Positions 16,901 through 24,403 of a DNA stretch of 38,400 nt are shown here, piece after piece. This DNA is from Rhynchonema sp. JSB1_4. Lineage: Eukaryota > Nematoda > Chromadorea > Monhysterida > Xyalidae. The stretch's first letter is position 1; each line of letters begins with the position of its first letter. The stretch spans positions 1 to 38,400 of the forward strand of contig JASAMV010004970.1 in assembly GCA_030248065.1 (NCBI GenBank), read 5' to 3'. The translations under genes and the position numbers were made by a program. Below the pieces are notes generated by a model. The model had not been told where the DNA came from. It saw only the letters and a program-made list of their open reading frames with translations, and did no database searches.

Positions 16901-19185
16901 TGATGACTTCCGGTTGCAGACATTGTTTGTAGAGCCACTGCATGACGAACTGCGAGTCAAACCCCCGGGCATTGTGTGCAATCATTGTGCTGCCTTTATT
17001 GACCGGTCTAAACACCCATTCACAGAAATGATTCAAGGCGTCAGCACCCATGAATCGTTCTTTGGTGATTTTGCAATTGGTGCAGGGACCTGCCTTGTCA
17101 TGGCACAAATCACACACTTTCCTAGCCCAGATACAGTTTGGCACGTGCTGCATCACTCGCCCGTTGTCATCTTCACGAATCACCTGCAACAGAGTTGAGT
17201 AAATAAGTAAATAATTAAATGACTAAACAAAACTATACCGTGTCTTGTGTAGTCTCCAGATCAAAAAAGATGAACGATGGTGGATCGTGGCGGGTGTCGG
17301 GGTCACGAAGCGGTTGTAGATAACATTGATGGGCTACGGCATCTACAAATTTCTGGCAGAAACGACACTTCGCTTTGCCACACTGGTGCTCGCCACGTTT
17401 ACGATCCACTGTTTCACCACACTTGCACTGTTTCACTTGATGACAGGTTGTCACTGCCTTGCGTTTACCGTGTGTACCACGTCCGTTGCGGATTACTGGC
17501 ACATACTTGACGGCCTGAAAACACATGTCTTTGTTCAGAACCGTGATGTATACTTTAAAACAGAAGAAAAGAAACAACCTTATGATTGGCAAAACATTGT
17601 TGACTGACAAATTTTCGATCGCAGTCGTTGCAGTAGATGTCCTGCACAGGGTCACACGGTCGCTGTTCGAAACAGCATGAGCATTTCTGTCCACATTTGG
17701 TATGAGTGCGTTTGTTTATGTATGTTGTCTTGCACTTGTCACACCAATAGGATGATTCGAAGAAGGCAGGGACAGACGTGACGATGTTGTAGTGACGGTT
17801 GTGCAACAGGAGATTAATTTCATTGGTGGAATCAACCTCGTCATACACTATGTTGAACATGTTGTTGGACGAAAACACCCTGACACGATAGTTGCCGAGA
17901 ACTGCGTGCAGTCGTTCGAGTTCGGGGATACCACACAAGCCTTGATGATGTTCCAAGCCGGCATCCTGCAAATTGGTTGACGAATTAAGCAAAAGAGTAT
18001 CTGTAGCGGAATCGAACCAGCCATCATCGACATTCGAATCATTTGACCAATCCACTCCGCTACGGACACTCTTGACAAATAGTTACTAAAGAGCTATAAG
18101 TACCTTCATCAACGTTTTTGCCATTTCCTTCTGCTTTGTGTACCGATTTGCGTCACCCAAACGAACGGAATTCCACAACCGTTTAGATTCAGGATTGTCG
18201 TTTTTATGAATGCGGCATTTTGCGGTCACCAGAGCACGAGCCAAGCACAAATTGTCATTGTTGTTGATACGAATGAGGGAATTGCCGTGTCCTAAACATG
18301 ATCAGTACACCATCGTGGATGTGTTTTACATTCAAAAGTTGTGGCTAACCATTCTTAGCGTCCAGCCATGCATCCAGACTACCCCTGAACTTCCGTTGCC
18401 GTCCACCACCAACAGGTACACGAACAATTGTAAACTGCCAGATCATACGATCATCCATCTTGAACCCGAGCTGCGACTGCACCACCTGCGGATTAACTAA
18501 TTTACTTAGATGCTACGAATGTGGAAGAAAACCTTCAATTGACAACCTCTTCAATTACTCGAATCACAGTTTCTGCATCAAGCTCGTCACGGCGACGGAA
18601 TGGCACAAGAATGGGCTTGTCCAATGCGGGATGCTTGATGTTGACACCTGTAAGCAGTTTATCTCACGAAAAGGTATTTAATTTCAATATTGCTTGACGA
18701 ACCGACACGGTCTTCTTGTTCTGCGTCATCAAATGCCCTTTCAATTAGATGGTTGAAGGCCCGATGTGCGAAATCGTGAACATCAGCAACGTTGTCAAGG
18801 TTTCGAAAATTGACGTTGAAAGCACGACCGGTGGTACTCAGCCTGGCAACGTGTTGCTCGAATGGTTCACCCATGTCAATGTGCGAGTCAATGTCTGAAA
18901 TCAATGTCAAATGGAGGAGTGGATGGGAATGCCTGCATGTCAAGTGGAGGAGTGGATGGGAACAAAAGGATAAGACAAACCGTCTTCACGTGCAGCTCCT
19001 CCAATTTGATCGTTTTCGTTCGTTGACGGATCTGAAATGAACATTAAAACATTCAAGGGAATAAACAAATCAGATAAAATAAGCAAAAGAAATCATATAT
19101 CATCAATGGAAACCAAAATCATTTTATTTCACTTTATTCAACAAATAACAATGTAGGTGTGTGTACTTGTACAACGCGTGAGCAT
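13947..19185 (-). CDS. PolB: Protein-primed family B DNA polymerase, at least 20 exons
   Basis: Replicative polymerase of the element, about 1,300 residues. I read exons (minus strand, high to low) at 19031-18981, 18894-18703, 18647-18547, 18485-18350, 18291-18104, 17965-17579, 17514-17239, 17183-16878, 16820-16597, 16542-16282, 16228-16075, 16021-15772, 15716-15631, 15573-15483, 15425-15199, 15143-14888, 14830-14661, 14598-14491, 14435-14324 and 14263-13947. All junctions are GT-AG and phases agree. Exonuclease motifs [19 protein letters not shown] and YCEMDVEIL, and polymerase motifs [22 protein letters not shown] and YWDTDSVIY are intact. A Cys-rich block (exons 17965-17239) precedes the exonuclease domain. 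The first exon is uncertain; ATG 19185 with donor T|GTACAAGT fits the phase, and a TATAAATT box lies near 19247. Confidence 0.9.
17995..18071 (-). other. tRNA-sized hairpin with tRNA-like promoter boxes in a PolB intron
   Basis: Within the intron between exons 18104 and 17965, 77 nt begin GAGTGTCCGTAGCGGA and end TCCGCTACAGATACTC, which pair over 15 of 16 positions (one G-U). Inside are TAGCGGAGTGG, fitting the pol III A box, and GGTTCGATTCC, a perfect B box, 33 nt apart as in tRNA genes. No proper cloverleaf forms: the T and anticodon arms are poor. It could be a tRNA-derived relic, a pol III unit or an intronic structure. Confidence 0.35.
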
Positions 19186-19186
19186 A

Positions 19187-19342
19187 ACTGATCTTGACGG
19201 CTGACGCGCAGCGATCAATAATCAGTACCAACTATCGCCGTAATTTATAAAAATATGCGCATTACATAACACATGGCGTGCTTCGGATATGTAGCCGTGT
19301 TGACTGAACTTGATGGCTGACGCGCAGCGATCAAGTAATCAG
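19187..19342. promoter_or_regulatory. PolB upstream region with a duplicated 40-bp element
   Basis: Two direct copies, at 19187-19226 and 19303-19342, share CTGACGCGCAGCGATCAA and end TAATCAGT, differing at about 4 positions. A minus-strand TATA box lies between them near 19247. The sequence is unrelated to the 14-bp arrays of the accessory genes, so PolB may be under a different control. The rest of 19343-19682 shows no gene. Confidence 0.5.
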
Positions 19343-19682
19343 TTGCATTCATACATCTATAGCCCTAACTTAATCATGCAGGCATACAGGGCCACACTAA
19401 ATGTTAGGGTTACCATACTACTACATACGGTTGTTGATTGTGATCCAACCATACCCTATACTCTGATATTTCCGCGCTTATACAAGTCTTTGTTTATGCA
19501 CTTGATGTGCCGCACCCTTTTATTACCACCTTTCATTATTTGTGCTTTGTTAACACAATCCTCTTCTTTTTTACCCTTCCTTTTATTCCGTTCATATGTT
19601 TCAATCATTCCTTTAATGCGTTTCATTTATCAGAACCCGATTTCCTCCCTTTATTGCGTTTCATTAGTTGCGCTCTTTATTC

Positions 19683-19985
19683 TTACAATCCCTTTGTTAT
19701 GTTCAATGTTGATATTAAACACAGGTATCTTGCAAAGCCCCTTTTTTTGTAACCTTCATCTGCTAGCAGAAGTTCCAGTGTTTCCCGGTCGATAATGTCG
19801 TGATCATGTGTGAAGATAAATTCCAGAATATCATCGGGTAATGAAAGATCGTTTTCGAACGGATCTAGATCATACACCCTGTTTCTGATAGCATCGTACA
19901 TGCCCCTGTCCAATCGCCACAATTGTTCTCGTATCAGTGTGCATACTTCATCCCATGAACAATTATTAATTTCACTCGGTTGCAT
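19683..19985 (-). CDS. Accessory protein A6, small acidic
   Basis: A 100-residue acidic protein (from ATG 19985) with MQPSEINNCSWDEVCTLIRE and acidic clusters DLDPFENDLSLPDDILEF and DHDIIDRETLELLLADE; no family recognised. The reading frame is open a little upstream but without an ATG. A minus-strand TATAAA (20038-20043) sits at the edge of operator array 4, so it forms a divergent pair with the 20195 gene. The last twenty residues may be intronic read-through. Mostly helical by composition. Confidence 0.55.
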   Translation of the reverse strand: MQPSEINNCSWDEVCTLIREQLWRLDRGMYDAIRNRVYDLDPFENDLSLPDDILEFIFTHDHDIIDRETLELLLADEGYKKRGFARYLCLISTLNITKGL

Positions 19986-20037
19986 GTTGATGATGTTGCT
20001 CAACTCCCATGCTTTGCAATGAACAGTGAACGGTGCA

Positions 20038-20156
20038 TTTATATGAAATTTCAGATCGGACTGGTCAGATCGGACTGTTCCGATCGGACTGGTCAGATCG
20101 GATTGGTCAGATAGGACTGGTCAGATCGGACTGTTCCGATCGGACGAACGACTATA
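20038..20156. promoter_or_regulatory. Accessory promoter 4: longest 14-bp operator array, divergent
   Basis: Six full 14-bp units in perfect phase from 20051 to 20143: ATCGGACTGGTCAG alternates with ATCGGACTGTTCCG, with variants ATCGGATTGGTCAG and ATAGGACTGGTCAG. A plus-strand TATATA (20151-20156) serves the 20195 gene; a minus-strand TATAAA (20038-20043) serves the 19985 gene. Confidence 0.85.
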
Positions 20157-20194
20157 TAGGTGTAGCGTTAGTGTTCAGGCTCTTGGTTGTCATC

Positions 20195-20716
20195 ATGGAT
20201 AAACAAATTTCAGTTCGCAGTGACGAGGAAGCCAGAGTGATGATGTTTTTGGAGGAAATGAAACGTCAGGGGGTTGATGATGTGGACAAGATCCTGTTTG
20301 AGAAGTTCTCGGACGTTGTGAAAGATGAGATCTGGTCAAAATATGAACGTTACTGTCCGGGATGTGTGGATCGTATCAAGTACGAATCACAGAACGTGTA
20401 TGAGTCCCCACATTTGTGCTACTCACTGATCGGGGGGTACGTTCAGTATCGTTTGAAAGACATCCTGAACAACATCAACAATGAAATGCTACATAGCTGC
20501 TGGCACGACTTTTGCACAGCCGTCGACCATTCACCCATCTGTCGTCGTGCTATCATGTCCTGGTTCAGTAGGTACACTGACCTGACACAGTATCTGACAT
20601 CCAAAACAGACGAGTTCGCATCGTACATGAACGTCAAGTACCCCGAGGTGGTCGGCTACCCGTGTTCGCAACCCCGACCGGACGTGTTGTGGTCACCGTC
20701 ACATAACGACGAGTGA
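20195..20716 (+). CDS. Accessory protein A7, helical paralogue of A1
   Basis: A 173-residue soluble protein starting MDKQISVRSDEEARV. The C-terminal half carries W-x2-FCT, then SWFSRYTDLTQYLTSK and YMNVKYPEVV, aligning with residues 70-115 of the 4273 product over the same spacing. The N-terminal 80 residues (with KYERYCPGC) have no counterpart there. The start is chosen because ATG 20195 is about 40 bp downstream of TATATA; the open frame upstream is only operator sequence. Two composite 3' hairpin elements begin 4 nt past the stop. I do not recognise a family; the paralogous pair at opposite ends may target the same host process. Confidence 0.75.
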   Translation: MDKQISVRSDEEARVMMFLEEMKRQGVDDVDKILFEKFSDVVKDEIWSKYERYCPGCVDRIKYESQNVYESPHLCYSLIGGYVQYRLKDILNNINNEMLHSCWHDFCTAVDHSPICRRAIMSWFSRYTDLTQYLTSKTDEFASYMNVKYPEVVGYPCSQPRPDVLWSPSHNDE

Positions 20717-20719
20717 CTT

Positions 20720-20814
20720 GGACTTCGGTCCACTTACCCTAACCCAACGGTCTTCATCAAGACCACCTTGGACTTCGGTCCACTTACCCTAACCCAACGG
20801 CCCACATCTGGGCC
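20720..20814 (+). terminator. 3' composite elements 4 and 5 (tandem), histone-type stem-loops with paired base changes
   Basis: Element 4: GGAC-TTCG-GTCC (20720-20731), the 17-nt spacer ACTTACCCTAACCCAAC, stem-loop GGTCTTCATCAAGACC (20749-20764). Element 5: GGAC-TTCG-GTCC (20770-20781), the same spacer, stem-loop GGCCCACATCTGGGCC (20799-20814). Compared with GGCCCTCTTCAGGGCC elsewhere, both strands of each stem have changed together, so the helix is conserved while the sequence is not. The loop is CATC in both. A further GATC-ATCA-GATC hairpin lies at 20833-20844. Confidence 0.8.
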
Positions 20815-21054
20815 ACCTCATCTAAACCATGCGATCATCAGATCATCGTTGCTGATCAAAAATAAAAATGTTTTAAAATTTACACATATAAAAACACATG
20901 CCTGTCTAAACAAGGAAACAATAAAATGTTCCACTGCACTATGCCACCTGACACAATTCTGACAAGAAGAGAATGCCACATCATTATTTTGTTTTTTTTT
21001 AAATTAATTTTCATTCAAAATAAAATTTTATTTATCAGATTATTGCCTGCAACA

Positions 21055-21580
21055 ATGTTTGTCTTCACTTTATTTGCTCTGTTCTGCGTGGTGACGTCGC
21101 ATCCTTGTGAAGTGTGTGAATGCTCCCGCTTTACGATTGAATGTGCGCACTGGCCAATCAACAACATCACGGACTTGCCCCCTCGCATCACACATCTAGT
21201 TGTGTCCAGCAATTCAACATGTCCCACCTCAACCGATCTGCATCACACAAACGTCCACACAATTACATGCGAGTATGAAGTTTACGAGGTTCGATTCCAA
21301 CAATCAGTAATTTTAAAAAAATTATCCAAATGCAATTTATAATTTTAATTCAATTCAAATTTAGACCCCGTCCACCATCAATTCCATTCCGTCTAAACCT
21401 GGTCGCAACCATGTGCCTGAACTCAGTGCCATTGGCGTGCTTGTGCTGATTGGTGCCGCTGTGTACGTCATTCGAAAGAAGCGCAAGCGGTCTCTGACCG
21501 GCATCAGCTACCAGCTGTTGATCAACTCAAACTATGATCCACCGGCCTCTTGGACTGTCAATCCAGTCTATGATGTGTGA
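21055..21580 (+). CDS. Accessory protein A8: secreted/type I membrane protein with LRRNT-like ectodomain
   Basis: Two exons, 21055-21288 and 21365-21580, joined in phase by a GT-AG intron, give about 149 residues. Residues 1-16 (MFVFTLFALFCVVTSH) are a signal peptide. The ectodomain CEVCECSRFTIECAHW...ITDLPPRITHLVVSSN has the Cys spacing and IxxLPxxIxxL pattern of a leucine-rich-repeat N-terminal cap, with several N-glycosylation sites. One membrane helix (ELSAIGVLVLIGAAVYVI) is followed by the stop-transfer RKKRKR and a short tail containing YQLL and NPVYDV, resembling Tyr-based sorting or adaptor motifs. It looks like captured host receptor material. It has neither the operator array nor the histone-type hairpin; a weak AATAAA lies near 21673. 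Confidence 0.7.
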
Positions 21581-21701
21581 CTTTTTTGCACGTTTATGTT
21601 TGTTTTGTGAGTGATTTTGCGTTGTTTTTGTTTATTTTCATACAGGCCCACCATTTCTACTGAAATCAAAAAATAAAAGCGGGTTTTGAGAAAAAATTTG
21701 T

Positions 21702-21790
21702 TCAGATCTGACTGATCCGATCTGACCTGTCAGATCTGACAGGTCAGATCGGACCTGTCAGATCGGACTGATCCGATCACTGCCATAAAT
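21702..21790 (+). promoter_or_regulatory. Accessory promoter 5: 14-bp operator array
   Basis: Units ATCTGACTGATCCG, ATCTGACCTGTCAG, ATCTGACAGGTCAG, ATCGGACCTGTCAG and ATCGGACTGATCCG follow in 14-bp phase, then an imperfect TATA box (ATAAAT, 21785-21790). The gene starts at 21839. Half the units carry ATCTGAC in place of ATCGGAC. Confidence 0.8.
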
Positions 21791-21838
21791 ACTCCGTTCA
21801 CTGTTCATACTTTAGCTTTCGATCCACAATATTTCACC

Positions 21839-22216
21839 ATGACGTCTTCAATCAGGTTGTACCCCGACGAAGTTCAGACTGTTCAACAGTCGCTGACGGC
21901 AGAATCCGACCTCCAAGTCACAGCCGCATTTTTGGTAATTGCGAGGCAAATTCATCGCAGAATCAAGCAACAGTTGAAGATCTGGTTGGGCGGCGACCCC
22001 AGGTTGGTGGCATTACGGCAGTGTCACATCGATCGATTCGACGATATTCGTGAATGGTTGCTCAATAATCAGCAGCTGTTCATGAGTATCGTCGAATCGA
22101 TGGTGTGCACTGCCGTGATGTCACAACGGGCTCGCTGTCTCGTGATTCATGCCATCACACAAACCAAGGCGGACGTGGTGGACATGTGCATGACTTTGTC
22201 GAGTCGATGGATCTAA
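21839..22216 (+). CDS. Accessory protein A9, small helical
   Basis: A 125-residue, probably all-helical protein starting MTSSIRLYPDEVQTVQQSL, with ARQIHRRIKQQLKIWL, FDDIREWLLNNQQLF and a C terminus ending SSRWI. No signal peptide or membrane helix, no family recognised. The size and W/F/L spacing loosely recall the A1/A7 paralogues, but I cannot align them convincingly. Flanked by operator array 5 upstream and composite 3' element 6 downstream, it belongs to the same regulatory class as A1, A3 and A7. Confidence 0.7.
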   Translation: MTSSIRLYPDEVQTVQQSLTAESDLQVTAAFLVIARQIHRRIKQQLKIWLGGDPRLVALRQCHIDRFDDIREWLLNNQQLFMSIVESMVCTAVMSQRARCLVIHAITQTKADVVDMCMTLSSRWI

Positions 22217-22293
22217 GCTAAGATCCGAAACAGGACATCGGTCCGCTTGGACTTCGGTCCACTTACCCTAACCCAACGGCCCTCTTTAGGGCC
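22209..22293 (+). terminator. 3' composite element 6: hairpins plus histone-type stem-loop
   Basis: GGATC...GATCC (22209-22226, spanning the stop codon), GGAC-ATCG-GTCC (22233-22244), GGAC-TTCG-GTCC (22249-22260), the invariant 17-nt spacer, then GGCCCTCTTTAGGGCC (22278-22293; loop CTTT) and ACCTCATCTTGACCATG. Confidence 0.75.
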
Positions 22294-22360
22294 ACCTCAT
22301 CTTGACCATGTGTTTCAAAAAAATTTATTTTCAGAGGCCCCACTTTTTTCCCAAATTTTC

Positions 22361-22600
22361 TCATCCCCCAAATTTTTTTGCTTCAACTTGCACTCTACCA
22401 TTTCGAGAAAAAAAATGAACCAACATCTGCGCCAGATCCGGACCGGCAGTGTTGTTGTGCTGGGCACTGGTAGCGGCGCTGCTTGGCAATGGTGGCGGCG
22501 TGATCAGATCGCGTGGAATGTCGTTGAACATCTCGTTCAACGCCTCCTCATCCATCGCGGCGTTGAACGGGATCAATTCATCAAAGTCGAAATCGTCCAT
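22361..22600 (-). CDS. Accessory protein A10, acidic activator-like
   Basis: A 79-residue protein from ATG 22600 (in-frame Met also at 22636). The N terminus MDDFDFDELIPFNAAMDEEA is a dense acidic/Phe/Leu segment like strong eukaryotic activation domains. It is followed by FNDIPRDLITPPPLPSS and an Ala/Ser region. The last 20 residues are ordinary basic sequence and may be intron read-through. AATAAA on the minus strand (22323-22328) lies 30 nt past the stop. The acidic-then-proline layout parallels A4. Function inferred from composition only. Confidence 0.5.
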   Translation of the reverse strand: MDDFDFDELIPFNAAMDEEALNEMFNDIPRDLITPPPLPSSAATSAQHNNTAGPDLAQMLVHFFSRNGRVQVEAKKFGG

Positions 22601-24403
22601 CCTTCTGAGAGTGAGGCAAAAAATATTCTGTGTCAAATTTCAGGCTCGACAAGTCCTACGCGATGTAGGCCACCCTGATGGCAAGGACGAGACGAACGGG
22701 TGTCTGCCTGCGCGAGTGACCGGGGTGGTCTAATCCAAAATGTCCCCGGCACTTGCCCAGGTAGACATCTTGTCTCGATCAAAAAAAATGAAAAAAATTA
22801 ATATTCAAAATTACGACAAAACAAGGTACGTTTGCTTGGCTATTTTTTTATTTTGCATGCATTTTGCACGGAAGATTTTTTAATTTGGTTTTGCATGCTT
22901 CTATTTTGCACTAAAGATTTTTTGTTGTTTTTATTCATTACATTTCAGACGAAACGGAGATTGGGAGTCTGATGTTGGGGTTTTTGATTCCACAAAACGG
23001 GGGTGACAGAAAATGGGGGGGGGGGGCTTTTGATTCCACAAAACGGGGGTGACAGAAAATGGGGGGGGGGGGGGCTTTTGATTCACAAAAAACAGGGTGA
23101 TAGAAAATGGGGGGACTTTAATTTCACAAAAACGGGATGACAGAAAAATGGGGGGGGGCTTTAATTTCACAAAAACGGGATGATAGAAAATGGGGGGCTT
23201 TTGATTTCACAAAAACGGGATGATAGAAAATGGGGGGCTTTTGATTTCACAAAAACGGGATGATAGAAAATGGGGGGCTTTTGATTTCACAAAAACGGGA
23301 TGACAGAAAATGGGGAAAAACATACGGCTCAATTTTTTCCCTAAAAATGTCGTTTTGTCGCGTTGTTTCAAGTCAGGAATCATCCTGAATTGAAACAAAA
23401 CGATCAAAACCAGTAAAACTGACCTTTTTCGGCTTTTTTTACCTCACTCTCACTAAACTCAACTGCAACGGTGGAATTCTGTGGATCTGAAATGCAAATG
23501 AACCATTTTTTATTGAAATCAAACAATAAACAAATAAAAAAATGAAAGCGACGGGGTTCCCCCTTTTTTGAAATGGAACTGAAAGAAATCCGAAAAAAAA
23601 ACATTGCTACCAACTTTCCCCCACAAAACTGTCCCCCACTACTCCCCCGATTTCCCCATGAAACATTAACTTCATACCTGAAACACCCCACTTCCCGACT
23701 CTAAGTTCGTTAGTCAGACTGTCGCCCCTCTACCTCCAGTAAAAATACTCTCCCGCAAGTCCACATTGTCTTCCTCCACAAAAGAAACGACAACGACAAA
23801 AAAAACTAGTGTTGCTAAAAATAAAAGACTTAGGCTTAGACCCACGCACGAAACAGAGGCCTGAGGTTGTTCCAAAAGTTCGATCTCTTGCCTATTTCCT
23901 CATAAATGCGCTCACTACCAAGCAACGTTCACCCGCTGTGAAGCAAAATTATCAAAAAACACTAGTTTCCGTTTACGCTCGCATCAATTACCCATGAAAT
24001 AACGATGTTATCAGCTCTCCAGAAGTCATTGGCGTGAAGGGAATGAAAAAAAACTTCAGAAACAGTGAATGCAACAGTTGAGAACGATTCACATTTCGTT
24101 CACGGTAGAATGTAGCGCAGATTTTATGTTTTATTAACTGTTTCACCGACCAAATTCAACGAAAATATCAGGTCCGCTCCATCATTCTACTGCTGCTTGT
24201 GTTACTTCGTGTTAAATGCAAATGCGTTTGCGTGAAATCGTCATTTTCAGGCATTTCAATTCGCTTTCGTTGTGTCATTGTCCCCCCTGCGGTCCGGGGC
24301 GTGGGGCAACTCGAGGGTATGTTTTTAAACCAACGAATAGAAAGAGAATGCTCCTCCACCGCGGGTGACCCAGTGAGGATCTTGAACACAGTGCTTGTCA
24401 GCT
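22601..24403. other. Right-end region of the Polinton without a supportable gene
   Basis: No convincing coding sequence. Contents: a 40-bp minisatellite (about 22967-23315), A/T homopolymer-rich DNA, and a minus-strand segment at 23404-23500 (acceptor-like TTTCAG, then a short frame with EFSESEVKKAEKGQF) that could be a last exon of an unidentified gene. The 24168-24403 stretch next to the right TIR shows nothing recognisable. Confidence 0.5.
22967..23315. repeat. 40-bp minisatellite with G-run
   Basis: About eight head-to-tail units; the consensus is a 20-bp half CTTTTGATTTCACAAAAACG followed by GGATGATAGAAAATGGGGGG. The left units have longer G runs (up to 14) and CCACAAAACGGGGG variants, while the three right-most units (about 23198-23315) are almost identical, which suggests recent expansion. 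It lies inside the element, near the right end. Confidence 0.85.

Noticed and set aside
20732..20748. Telomere-like CCCTAACCC in the spacers of the 3' elements
   Set aside because: Only one and a half telomeric units per copy, fixed in position inside the RNA element; no longer tracts anywhere.
23404..23691. A 95-codon minus-strand frame near the right end of the Polinton
   Set aside because: Biased Phe/Ser/Lys composition, no promoter module; only the last 27 codons look exon-like and I cannot link them to other exons.
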